A stretch of DNA of 64,000 bases from CADEDV01 sp964412375 (lineage in GTDB: Bacteria > Bacteroidota > Bacteroidia > Chitinophagales > Chitinophagaceae). Both the position numbers and the translations under genes were made by a program. The stretch is taken from contig CAYPOD010000002.1 of NCBI GenBank assembly GCA_964412375.1, positions 62,001-126,000 on the forward strand, given 5' to 3'. This document shows, in pieces, positions 39,806 to 47,943 of this stretch. The notes under the pieces were generated by a model. That model was not told the origin of the DNA and ran no database searches. It was given only the letters and a program-made list of their open reading frames with translations. Within the stretch, counting starts at the first letter, position 1. Every line of letters begins with the position of its first letter.

Positions 39806-40279
39806 TCAGCATGGAAGAAGAGCTACGATCTGTTCCAGGTAATGCTGGTCTGTTTCATCAAACTGGTTAAGTTCACTGCTGTCAACATCCAGCACAGCCA
39901 CCACTTCGTTATTGCGGATGACCGGAACAACTATTTCTGATCTTGACAAACTGCTGCAGGCGATATGGCCTGGAAATTTTTCTACATCCGGAACAATAAG
40001 TGTACGGGCTTCGGCCCAACTGGTACCGCAAACACCCCGGCCTTTCCTGATACGGGTGCAGGCCACCGGGCCCTGGAAGGGACCCAACACCAGTTCATCA
40101 TTTTTTACCAGGTAAAAACCAACCCACAGCCAGCCAAACTGTTCTTTCAGGGCTGCCGTAACATTGGCAAGATTAGCAACGAGGTCAGGTTCACCTTCCA
40201 GCAAACCTTTGATTTGAGGTATGAGTGATGCATACTGATCAGCTTTGGAGCCACTGACGATAGTAAGATCTTCTGCCAT
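39806..40279 (-). CDS. msrC: Free methionine-(R)-sulfoxide reductase (GAF domain)
   Basis: 157 residues forming one GAF domain. The three redox cysteines of the fRMsr family are all present: Cys74 (GPVACTRI), Cys84 (GRGVCGTSW) and Cys108 (GHIACSSLSRSEIVVPV), as are FGWLWVGFYLV and AVLDVDSSELNQFDETD. It reduces free L-methionine-(R)-sulfoxide with thioredoxin, repairing oxidised methionine in the cytoplasm. Runs into acyP with a four-base gap, and follows the 306-residue secreted protein gene by 27 bases. Confidence 0.94.
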   Translation of the reverse strand: MAEDLTIVSGSKADQYASLIPQIKGLLEGEPDLVANLANVTAALKEQFGWLWVGFYLVKNDELVLGPFQGPVACTRIRKGRGVCGTSWAEARTLIVPDVEKFPGHIACSSLSRSEIVVPVIRNNEVVAVLDVDSSELNQFDETDQHYLEQIVALLPC

Positions 40280-40306
40280 TTGGTAAAATTAAGAAAGTTG
40301 CCCTAT

Positions 40307-41227
40307 TCAATTCTTGCGACGCAACCTGATTGTAGCTGTTTTTTCCAGGTTACTTGACAATCTTATTTCATGACGGTTCTTCCCGTCATCAATGATCATC
40401 AGGGCTGTGTTGGGAGGGATCAGCCCCAGGTTTTCTGCAAACATGGACAGTTCGTTATAGTCAAGTTCCTTATTCAGCACCAGTTGCAACCGTATGGATT
40501 TGTGGGTAAGTTTCTGGTTGTTCAGGATCAGTTGTTTGTTAAAGAACAGGGAGATCATATCGCCATCAATTTCACCGTTGTCATACACATCTACTTTGAT
40601 GCTGTCAGACTGCAATTCTATTTCCTGTGTAACGACTATTTCCCGCTGGCTGAATTCTTTTTCGGTCACATAATTCACCACTTTGCGTTGAATCACTTGT
40701 GCGGCCACCAGTGTATCAGCGATCTCAGGTTTCCATACCTGGTAGGTCTCTTTGTATTCACGGATGGCCTGCAGCACCGAATCTGTTTTGCTGATATCAG
40801 CATTCATGGCCAGGTTAAAATTTATATCAGCACAGATAAATTTGTAATCCGGGAGGCTAACGAAAGCGCCGGTGAGATTTGATCCGGCCTGTGCCACCCG
40901 CAACGTAGCAATCAGGTTCATGATGCAATCCACTTCACGACCGGCTACAGAACCGTAATAAGTGACCGGCACATCATACAATCTTAGCTGCCGGGTAGCA
41001 GCGTTGTAATTGCCTTTCACCTGCAGGCTCCGGTAAGTGTTCTTGAAATAATAATTAAGAATGCCCTGCACATAGTTTTTTTCCGGTTGCAGGATCAGTT
41101 CTACCAGGTAGTTGCTGGCTGAGTTTTTTGTCTTGACACTGGCTGTTCCATACCAATAGCCAAACACTGACTGCGAATGAGCAACCGTGTTGGTAATAAG
41201 CAACAAGAGCAGGATAGTTTTTTTCAT
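40307..41227 (-). CDS. Exported protein of unknown function
   Basis: 306 residues. Signal peptide at 1-19 (ending AHSQ). The first half resembles a lipocalin-like beta barrel (VFGYWYGTASVKT, NYLVELILQPEKNYVQGILN, YKFICADINFNLAMN). A linker region (DTLVAAQVIQRKVVNYVTEK) leads to a C-terminal beta domain from about 210 (SIKVDVYDNGEIDGDMISLF, LQLVLNKELDYNELSMFAEN, TALMIIDDGKNRHEIRL) that I recall as common in exported proteins of this family of bacteria. No catalytic site is evident. Downstream of smpB, likely in the same long minus-strand run. Confidence 0.75.
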   Translation of the reverse strand: MKKTILLLLLITNTVAHSQSVFGYWYGTASVKTKNSASNYLVELILQPEKNYVQGILNYYFKNTYRSLQVKGNYNAATRQLRLYDVPVTYYGSVAGREVDCIMNLIATLRVAQAGSNLTGAFVSLPDYKFICADINFNLAMNADISKTDSVLQAIREYKETYQVWKPEIADTLVAAQVIQRKVVNYVTEKEFSQREIVVTQEIELQSDSIKVDVYDNGEIDGDMISLFFNKQLILNNQKLTHKSIRLQLVLNKELDYNELSMFAENLGLIPPNTALMIIDDGKNRHEIRLSSNLEKTATIRLRRKN

Positions 41228-41280
41228 GGTATGCTAAGATCACAAAATATAACCTGTTGAAAACGAAAATGTACACGTAG

Positions 41281-41718
41281 TTATTTCAGAAAGCGTTTTA
41301 TTTCTCTTTCCACATCTTTTTTTCGTATCGTTTCCCGTTTATCATGGAGTTTTTTTCCTTTTCCCAGGCCGATTTCTACTTTTGCCAGTCCTTTTTCCGA
41401 AAAAAAAATGCGCAGCGGGATAAGGGTATAACCTTTTTCTTTCAGCTTGCTTTCTATTTTCCTGATCTCTTTTTTTTGGAGCAGCAGTTTCCTGTCCCGC
41501 AGCGGGTCATGATTATTGACCGTGCCATGGGAATATTCAGCTATATGCAGCGATTTGAGCCATAATTCCCCTTTGTGAATGAGGCAATAGCTGTCATTAA
41601 AACTGGCTTTGCCCTGTCGCAGCGATTTAACTTCTGTACCGAGCAATACCATACCAGCTTCATATTTTGCATCTATGAAATATTCGTAATAGGCAGAACG
41701 GTTCCTGATCTCAGCCAT
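41281..41718 (-). CDS. smpB: SsrA-binding protein SmpB
   Basis: 145 residues. It binds tmRNA and brings it to stalled ribosomes for trans-translation. Signatures: the N-terminal NRSAYYEYFIDAKYEAGMVL, GTEVKSLRQGKASFNDSYC, LHIAEYSHG, and the C-terminal basic helix region KKLHDKRETIRKKDVEREI. An exact -7 element (TATATTTG) lies at 41735-41742, 17 bases before the start. The tmRNA gene itself is not in this window. Confidence 0.97.
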   Translation of the reverse strand: MAEIRNRSAYYEYFIDAKYEAGMVLLGTEVKSLRQGKASFNDSYCLIHKGELWLKSLHIAEYSHGTVNNHDPLRDRKLLLQKKEIRKIESKLKEKGYTLIPLRIFFSEKGLAKVEIGLGKGKKLHDKRETIRKKDVEREIKRFLK

Positions 41719-41734
41719 AGCTTTGTCAAAACTG

Positions 41735-41742
41735 CAAATATA
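41735..41742 (-). promoter_or_regulatory. -7 element of smpB
   Basis: The minus strand reads TATATTTG, an exact TAnnTTTG match 17 bases upstream of the smpB ATG. No TTTG at the standard upstream spacing. Confidence 0.45.
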
Positions 41743-41798
41743 CTGATGAGTTGGCAGCCAGTAATTAATGTAATGAAACCAGGATAAAACTAAAGTGA

Positions 41799-42713
41799 TC
41801 AGTTCTTGAAATGAGTCAGTACAGTGGCCAGTTTGCCTTTTAGTTCTTTCCGGGGCACAATGAAATCAAGAAAGCCGTGTTCAAGTATAAATTCACTGCG
41901 CTGGAAACCTTCCGGCAGGTCTTTCTTGATGGTTTCTTTGATAACCCTTGGACCTGCAAAACCAATCAGGGCACCAGGTTCCGCAATATTGAGATCTCCC
42001 AGCATTCCAAAGGATGCCGAGATGCCGCCAAAAGTGGGATCGGTTAGCAGGGATATATATGGAAGTTTTGCATCGCTCAGTTGTGACAGCTTGCCGCTGG
42101 TCTTGGCCAATTGCATCAGCGAAAAGGCGCTTTCCATCATCCTGGCGCCGCCGCTTTTGCTGATGACCATATAAGGCAGCCTGTTTTCAATGCAATAATC
42201 CACTGCTCTTGAAAATTTTTCACCCATCACACTGCCCAGTGAGCCGCCTATAAATTCAAAATCCATGCAGGCGATGACCACCGCATGACCATGCACGTTG
42301 CCGACAGCTACCCGCATCGAATCTTTCAGGTCTGTCTTGCTCCATATTTCTTCCAGCCTTTTCTTGTAGGGTTTCAGGTCAGTGAATTCAAGAAAATCTT
42401 TGCTGCGGATATTTTCAAACAACTCTGAAAAACGGCTTTCATCAAACAAAATCTCGTAATATTCACTGCTGTTAATGCGATGATGGTAATTGCATTTGGG
42501 GCATACAAAGAGATGTTCCCGCAATTCTGTGACGGTACAGATATAGTTGCATTCCGGGCATTTCGTCCAAAGTCCTTCCGGGGTTTCTTTTTTTTCAGAG
42601 GTTTTGGTGTTGATGCCTTTCTTTATCCGTTTGAACCAACTGGATTTGGTTTCCTCTGTTTTTCCTTCTTCACCCGCTAGATTGGCGTCAAAATCTTCAA
42701 ATTGTTTGGCCAT
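41799..42713 (-). CDS. accD: Acetyl-CoA carboxylase carboxyltransferase subunit beta
   Basis: 304 residues from ATG 42713. The N-terminal zinc ribbon has Cys52, Cys55, Cys71 and Cys74 (CPECNYIC and CPKCNYHH), followed by the crotonase-like carboxyltransferase domain with KSGGARMMESAFSLMQLAKT, DPTFGGISASFGMLGD and IGFAGPRVIKETI. With AccA it transfers CO2 from biotin to acetyl-CoA, the first step of fatty acid synthesis. A -7 element at 42731-42738 rules out a much longer upstream start. The first 50 residues before the zinc ribbon are charged and variable. accA is not in this window. Confidence 0.97.
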   Translation of the reverse strand: MAKQFEDFDANLAGEEGKTEETKSSWFKRIKKGINTKTSEKKETPEGLWTKCPECNYICTVTELREHLFVCPKCNYHHRINSSEYYEILFDESRFSELFENIRSKDFLEFTDLKPYKKRLEEIWSKTDLKDSMRVAVGNVHGHAVVIACMDFEFIGGSLGSVMGEKFSRAVDYCIENRLPYMVISKSGGARMMESAFSLMQLAKTSGKLSQLSDAKLPYISLLTDPTFGGISASFGMLGDLNIAEPGALIGFAGPRVIKETIKKDLPEGFQRSEFILEHGFLDFIVPRKELKGKLATVLTHFKN

Positions 42714-42730
42714 AACCATTACTTGAGTCA

Positions 42731-42738
42731 CAAATATA
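42731..42738 (-). promoter_or_regulatory. -7 element of accD
   Basis: The minus strand reads TATATTTG, exact consensus, 18 bases before the ATG at 42713. It shows that translation starts at 42713 (or 42719), not at the far upstream ATG at 42818. Confidence 0.45.
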
Positions 42739-42820
42739 GGGATTGATTTACAAGTGAGAGGCAGGGGGCGGAAGTACGGCTTTGGGCGGAAGAACGAATT
42801 CCGTACTCCTTTTCCCATAC

Positions 42821-45232
42821 TTATTTTTTCAAGACTCTCTCAAACAACTTGTAGATCCTTTTATATTCATCTGTCCAGCTGCTGGGCTCAACAAAACCAT
42901 GGTCTTCCATCGGGTATGCGGCCAATTCCCAGTTTTCTTTACCTAACTCAATCAGCCGTTGCGAAAGTTTTACTGCATCCTGGAAATGCACATTCACGTC
43001 CACCATGCCATGGCAGATAAGCAGGTCTCCTTTCAGGCCTTCAGCAAAATAAAGAGGTGAGCTTTTACGATAAGCAATGCTGTCCGTAAAAGGTTCATTC
43101 AAAATATTGGAAGTATAACCATGATTGTATTGTGCCCAGTCTGTAACAGGACGTAGCGCTGCACCTGCTGCAAAAGTTTCTGGATAATTGAACATGCCCA
43201 TCAGGGTGATAAATCCGCCATAGGAGCCGCCATATAATCCTACATGTTTTGGATTGACAGCATGTTTTTCCACCAGGTATTTTACAGCATCCACATGATC
43301 GGTCATGTCTTTTCCGCCCATATGGCGGTAAATGCCCGTCCGCCAGTCGCGGCCATAACCGGCGCTGCCACGGTAATCAATATCCATCACATAATAACCG
43401 TTATCAGCAAGCATATTATTAAACATGTATTCTCTGAAGTAACTGCTCCACCATTTGTGGGCATTTTGCAGGTAGCCGGCACCGTGCACAAAAAGTACGG
43501 CAGGTTTATTGGGATGGGGGTTGGCTGGTTTATAAATTCTGGCATATACCTCTGCACCGTCGGCAGCTTTGAAAGTGATCACTTCCGGATCTCTCCAGGG
43601 ATAAGTTTTAAATTCATCGCTTTGTGCTTTATCGGTGATCTGTTCCATCTTGCCACCGGGTTTATTTTCCATGAGAAATAATTCCCATGGTTTGGTGGAG
43701 TAGGAGTAAAGCACAGCCAGCAGTTTTTCATCCGGTGAAATATTTACCTGGTGTGCACCCGTCATGGCAGTGATCTTTTCTTTTTTTCCATCTGCAATAT
43801 TCATGCGGTAAAAGTGCTGTTCGCCGGGGTGCACTTCATTGGTAGTGATATAGAAATATTTTTTATCACGGGAAAGTTGTGCCTGCTGCACTTCATAGTT
43901 GCCGGATGTCAATGGTTTTTTTATACCGGTGGATACATTTACCGTGTAAAGATGGGAATAGCCGGTTGCTTCCGACTGGTACCAGAAAGTGGTTTCATCA
44001 ATCCAGCCGGAACGGCCAAAGTTGATACCGGGGCCAGCGATCCATGCTTCATCCCGCTGCCTGTCGAGCAACGACATTTTTTGGGTAGCTGTATCCCACA
44101 ACATCAGCCAGCGGTCTTTGTTGTCCTGTGAACGGATGTCGAGCACTGCATATTTTCCTTTTGGCGACCAGGCAGGCCCAAAGAAACTTACTGGACGGTT
44201 CAAAGGGTTTTTTGTTCGTTGTTCTAATTGTGCTGGATAATCTTTTACATAATCAGGCAGGTCCCTGATACCGGGTATATCATCAGTCTTGATTGCATAG
44301 ACCGTATCCATCTCCCGGTCATAAACGAAGCATTCAAAACTGCCAGCCGGTGCACCAACTTTTGTCCGTGCTGGTATATCTACTGTAAAACCGCTTTCTG
44401 TTACATAATTAGGTACAATAGTAGATTTTGCACCAGATGTTTGTTTGAACAGCCGATAGGCAATAAACCTGCCGTCAGGACTAATAGACAACCCCTGCAG
44501 GCTCTTATCTTCTATATTGATTGAGCGAAGTTCTTTTGGTTTAGGAAGACGCTTATTGTAGGCGTCGGCTGCTTCTCTTTTTTCTTTCCTGGACCGCAAC
44601 ACGTCAAAATATTGCAACTGGTCATTCTTCAGCCATTCTTCCTGTTGATTGCCGCTACTGGTTTCCCGGCCTCGTTGCTGGGCCCCTGTTCTTCCTGCGC
44701 CTGCGAAAGAACCGGATTCGCCGCTGCGCAGATGGGTGAGTTGTAATGTTTCACCGGTTGCAATATCCCATGCATACAAATTTTGGTTTCGGCTGTAAAC
44801 TATTTTTGTTTCATTGAATGAAAACTGCGGATTGCTTTCTGTTTCGTTTGTCTGTGTAATGCGCCGGGTTTTGTTCGCTTTTAAATCTGTATAAAAAATA
44901 TCACCCTCACGGCTGTAGAGATAAGCGGTCCTGGCCAGGTTATAGGTCACATTATTTTCTGTGAGCAGGTTTTGCTTTTGTTCTACAGTTGCTTTGCGTG
45001 GCGTTTTGTTATCCCGGCTGATAAGATATAATGAATCGGAAGTTACCTTGTCAGGATTCCAGTTGAAAAAAAGTGTGTTTCCGTCATGGCTCCACTGTGT
45101 GGCAGAGGGGGAGGTACCTATCCATATGGGATCCCGCATGATTTTTTCTACGGTAAGTTTTTCCAACCGGTTTTGACCGATAGTAAAAAGTGAAGCGCAA
45201 CAGGCAATTATAACACAGTTTAGTTTCAGCAT
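42821..45232 (-). CDS. Exported S9 family serine peptidase (prolyl oligopeptidase / DPP-like)
   Basis: 803 residues. A signal peptide (IIACCASLFTIGQ) is followed by a beta-propeller region to about 540 with repeated WSHDGNTLFF-, SFNETKIVYS- and SPDGRFIAYR-type blades. The alpha/beta hydrolase domain follows: nucleophile in GLYGGSYGGFITLMGMF, Asp in ICHGMVDVNVHFQDA, and His near the end in PMEDHGFVEP. It cleaves peptides, probably after proline or alanine, in the periplasm. The Gly/Arg/Ser-rich insert at 170-205 (GRTGAQQRGRETSSGNQQEE) is a low-complexity excursion in the propeller. Upstream of accD and 108 bases from it. Confidence 0.94.
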   Translation of the reverse strand: MLKLNCVIIACCASLFTIGQNRLEKLTVEKIMRDPIWIGTSPSATQWSHDGNTLFFNWNPDKVTSDSLYLISRDNKTPRKATVEQKQNLLTENNVTYNLARTAYLYSREGDIFYTDLKANKTRRITQTNETESNPQFSFNETKIVYSRNQNLYAWDIATGETLQLTHLRSGESGSFAGAGRTGAQQRGRETSSGNQQEEWLKNDQLQYFDVLRSRKEKREAADAYNKRLPKPKELRSINIEDKSLQGLSISPDGRFIAYRLFKQTSGAKSTIVPNYVTESGFTVDIPARTKVGAPAGSFECFVYDREMDTVYAIKTDDIPGIRDLPDYVKDYPAQLEQRTKNPLNRPVSFFGPAWSPKGKYAVLDIRSQDNKDRWLMLWDTATQKMSLLDRQRDEAWIAGPGINFGRSGWIDETTFWYQSEATGYSHLYTVNVSTGIKKPLTSGNYEVQQAQLSRDKKYFYITTNEVHPGEQHFYRMNIADGKKEKITAMTGAHQVNISPDEKLLAVLYSYSTKPWELFLMENKPGGKMEQITDKAQSDEFKTYPWRDPEVITFKAADGAEVYARIYKPANPHPNKPAVLFVHGAGYLQNAHKWWSSYFREYMFNNMLADNGYYVMDIDYRGSAGYGRDWRTGIYRHMGGKDMTDHVDAVKYLVEKHAVNPKHVGLYGGSYGGFITLMGMFNYPETFAAGAALRPVTDWAQYNHGYTSNILNEPFTDSIAYRKSSPLYFAEGLKGDLLICHGMVDVNVHFQDAVKLSQRLIELGKENWELAAYPMEDHGFVEPSSWTDEYKRIYKLFERVLKK

Positions 45233-45346
45233 GGTGAACGATTTTGAACCTAAATATATTGAGAAAGGATTCAGGATGCAGTTCTAAGGAGAAAAAAATG
45301 ACCGGTGGCAATCACCGGTCATTTTATATATGCTGCAGGTAACATA

Positions 45347-45700
45347 TCAGTTATTCGGTGCACCGTTATTGATCCAGCAGATAATAGCTAGTTTTTGTGC
45401 ATTGGTCAGGGTGGTGTTTTGCGGCATCAGGCCATTGGCCACCTGGTCTTTGATCAGACCACGGGCAGCAAACACTTGTGTATAATTAGTAAGGGGGCCG
45501 GGCCCATTGGTGCTGCCGGCATCATGACAGGCTGTTTGGTTGCAGTAGGTCTGTATGATAGGATTCACCTCTCCGCTGAAAGTGGCTGCAACACCAATGC
45601 AGTTATCAATTAGCTCTTCGTTTCCTGCATTTTTATCACAGGCAACAAAAAATACCAATGTGGAAAATGAAAAAATAGCCAGGATGATCGCCTTTCTCAT
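45347..45700 (-). CDS. Small lipoprotein with cytochrome-like CxxxxCH motif
   Basis: 117 residues. A lipoprotein signal ends in FFVAC (about 21). The domain reads GEVNPIIQTYCNQTACHDAG, where CNQTACH is C-x4-C-H, not the CxxCH of ordinary c-type cytochromes. LMPQNTTLTNAQKLAIICWI and a final NNGAPNN follow, both typical of cytochrome-c-like domains in exported Bacteroidota proteins. The Met in LMP could be an axial ligand. Haem attachment is uncertain because of the five-residue-apart cysteines. Monocistronic, between the bestrophin and S9 peptidase genes. Confidence 0.8.
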   Translation of the reverse strand: MRKAIILAIFSFSTLVFFVACDKNAGNEELIDNCIGVAATFSGEVNPIIQTYCNQTACHDAGSTNGPGPLTNYTQVFAARGLIKDQVANGLMPQNTTLTNAQKLAIICWINNGAPNN

Positions 45701-45787
45701 ATTTTATGTTTTTCAGGCATACTGTGATCGTATCTAACGAAATAAGTTTAACAAAAGTTGTGCCCATGCATAGAAAGATCCTTCCTG

Positions 45788-46672
45788 TTACAGCATCTCC
45801 GCAACATTACGCCGGATATTTTCAGCAATTTTATCAGTGGGGAGGTCATTTGCGTCACCGCTGAACGGGTCCTCGATTTCTTCAGCAATCAGCTCCAGGC
45901 TTGCCATCACATAGAACACAAAAGCTACTACGGGGATCACATAATACCCCAGGTTGAACACAAACCCGAAGGGAAGGGTCATTACATAAATGAAAATAAA
46001 TTTCTTGATGAATACACTATAGGAAAAAGGTATTGGGGTATTCTTGATCCGTTCGCAAGCCCCGCATATATCAGTAAAAGAACGAAGCTCATCTCCGAGA
46101 TACAACAACTGTTCCCCGGTAATTTTTTTCTCAGTATACATTTCATGAATACGTTGCAGCATCAGCCGGGCCACCTGGTTTGGCACATGTTTTTCTTTAT
46201 CTATCCCAACCAGCAATTGTTTGTGCTCTTCATCATCAAAAAGTGCTACACGGGTTTGCTCTCTTCGCAGGTGGTCATGCAGGGCGAAAGCAAAGCTTGG
46301 GATCATTTTTCGAAAAAATGACCGCAGCGCCACTTCTTCTGCAGGGATAATAGCTGACAGTTTAATTGCCAGGTTACGGCTATTATTCACCAGGTTGCCC
46401 CATAATTTCCGGCCTTCCCACCAGCGGTCGTAAGCTGTGTTGGTACGGAATACCAGCAGCATGGAAATTGCAAAACCCAGCAGGCTGTGCATCAGGGGAA
46501 TATTCCTGACATAACTTTTTTCTGAGAGTTTCCAGTATTCCAGTTCCAGGTAAGCAATGATGCCGGAGTAAATGCAGATGCCAATCATCAGGCCGCCAAG
46601 TTTGCGGAAGGTATCAGCTTTGTGCATCCGGAAGATGAAGGTGAACCAGTCCTTAGGGTCGTATGATACCAT
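45788..46672 (-). CDS. Bestrophin-family anion channel
   Basis: 294 residues. Four membrane helices in the bestrophin pattern: GGLMIGICIYSGIIAYLELE, MHSLLGFAISMLLVFRTNTA, and two near the C-terminus (KFIFIYVMTLPFGFVFNLGY, VIPVVAFVFYVMASLELIAE). The signature NTAYDRWWEGRKLWGNLVNNSRN and the late EDPFSGDANDLPTDKIAENI acidic segment are diagnostic. Forms pentameric channels, usually anion- or cation-permeable, in the inner membrane. It starts 12 bases after mqnE and is likely in the same transcript; the physiological link is unclear. Confidence 0.93.
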   Translation of the reverse strand: MVSYDPKDWFTFIFRMHKADTFRKLGGLMIGICIYSGIIAYLELEYWKLSEKSYVRNIPLMHSLLGFAISMLLVFRTNTAYDRWWEGRKLWGNLVNNSRNLAIKLSAIIPAEEVALRSFFRKMIPSFAFALHDHLRREQTRVALFDDEEHKQLLVGIDKEKHVPNQVARLMLQRIHEMYTEKKITGEQLLYLGDELRSFTDICGACERIKNTPIPFSYSVFIKKFIFIYVMTLPFGFVFNLGYYVIPVVAFVFYVMASLELIAEEIEDPFSGDANDLPTDKIAENIRRNVAEML

Positions 46673-46684
46673 AAATGCAGGAGG

Positions 46685-47863
46685 TTAATTTAATACGGGG
46701 TTTTGATCAATGGCAGTCATGTCCATATCACTGTAGTCCCTGATAATGTTGTAAAGAGTGTCTCTTTCTACGGGTTTTCTTTTGGCTTGCCTGATCAGGG
46801 ATACTAACTGGGTAGTGGTCATAGCGGGGTTTTGTTCTTCTGAACCGGCCATCGAATATATTTTAGTCGTATCATCAATGGTGCCGTCAATGTCATTTAC
46901 GCCAAAGGAAAGAGAGAGCTGTGCATTTTGCCTGCCCAACATAGGCCAATAAGCTTTCAGGTGTGGAAAGTTGTCGAGATAAATACGGGCAATGGCATAC
47001 ATCTTCATGTCTTCAGTGATGCTGCTTTCCGGGATATGGCTCATATCATTGTCCTTATTGCGGAATTTCAGGGGAATGAACGTGTTGAAACCCCCGGTGC
47101 GGTCCTGCAGTTCTCTTAGTCTTCTCATATGATCAACCCGGTGTTCATATTTTTCAATATGTCCATACAGCATCGTGGCGTTTGAATGCAATCCCAGTTG
47201 GTGTGCTGTTTCATGAATGGCCAGCCATCCTTCTGCATCTACTTTGTCTGCACATATTTGTTGCCTGATCTCCGGGTGAAATATTTCGGCGCCGCCTCCC
47301 GGGATACTGTCAAGCCCGGCCTCAATTAAAAACCGGAGTCCTTCCTCCACCGTCATTTTTGCTTTGCGGAACATATAATCATACTCAACGGCTGTGAATG
47401 CTTTTATATGCAGACCTGGCCGATGCGCTTTAATAGCACGGAGCAGTTCAGCAAAAAAATCAAGATTCATTTTTGGATGCACACCACCTACTATGTGTAC
47501 TTCGGTAATTGGTTTGCCGTCATACTGTTTCACCATGTGCAGCATCTGCTCGATACTCAGCTCCCAGCCATCTTCTCTTTTTGCATACAGGCGACTATAC
47601 GAGCAGAAATTACAACTGAACACACAGACATTGGTAGGTTCGATGTGGAAGTTGCGGTTGAAATAGGTGATGTCGCCATGTTTTTTTTCCCTGACAAAAT
47701 TGGCAAGACCTGCCACAAAGCCCGGGCTGGCTTTTTCGAAAAGCAACAGGGCTTCTTCATCGCTGATACGTTCGCCGGCTTCCACTTTTTTGGCAATGCT
47801 AATGAATCCGGGTAACAGGTTGTTTTCGCTGGCAGGGCCGGTAAGATGTTGGAGGATTGTCAT
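46685..47863 (-). CDS. mqnE: Aminofutalosine synthase (radical SAM)
   Basis: 392 residues from ATG 47863. The radical SAM cluster motif CxxxCxxC is Cys80-Cys84-Cys87 (NVCVFSCNFCSYSR). The TIM barrel and the CofH/MqnE features VHIVGGVHPKMNLDFF, GLDSIPGGGAEIFHPEIRQQ and SNATMLYGH follow. It joins an enolpyruvyl-benzoate to SAM-derived adenosine to make aminofutalosine, the second step of the futalosine route to menaquinone. This fits a menaquinone-using aerobe. MqnC is the closest alternative, but the start and the PGGGAEIF region fit MqnE better. A -7 element (TACCTTTG) lies 16 bases upstream; ten extra upstream codons are therefore rejected. Confidence 0.93.
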   Translation of the reverse strand: MTILQHLTGPASENNLLPGFISIAKKVEAGERISDEEALLLFEKASPGFVAGLANFVREKKHGDITYFNRNFHIEPTNVCVFSCNFCSYSRLYAKREDGWELSIEQMLHMVKQYDGKPITEVHIVGGVHPKMNLDFFAELLRAIKAHRPGLHIKAFTAVEYDYMFRKAKMTVEEGLRFLIEAGLDSIPGGGAEIFHPEIRQQICADKVDAEGWLAIHETAHQLGLHSNATMLYGHIEKYEHRVDHMRRLRELQDRTGGFNTFIPLKFRNKDNDMSHIPESSITEDMKMYAIARIYLDNFPHLKAYWPMLGRQNAQLSLSFGVNDIDGTIDDTTKIYSMAGSEEQNPAMTTTQLVSLIRQAKRKPVERDTLYNIIRDYSDMDMTAIDQNPVLN

Positions 47864-47878
47864 ACAAAATACTTCCTG

Positions 47879-47886
47879 CAAAGGTA
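47879..47886 (-). promoter_or_regulatory. -7 element of the mqnE-bestrophin transcript
   Basis: The minus strand reads TACCTTTG, exact consensus, 16 bases before the ATG at 47863. It lies directly after the terminator of the upstream metalloprotease gene. Confidence 0.5.
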
Positions 47887-47891
47887 AGTCC

Positions 47892-47925
47892 AAAAAAAAT
47901 AAGCCCCTCGGCTGAGGGGCTTATT
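47892..47925 (-). terminator. Intrinsic terminator of the M43 metalloprotease gene
   Basis: AATAAGCCCCTC and GAGGGGCTTATT form a perfect 12-base-pair stem with a four-base loop. On the minus strand a run of eight U follows. It begins about 19 bases after the protease stop codon at 47944. Confidence 0.92.
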
Positions 47926-47943
47926 CAGTTATGGGAAGAGGGA

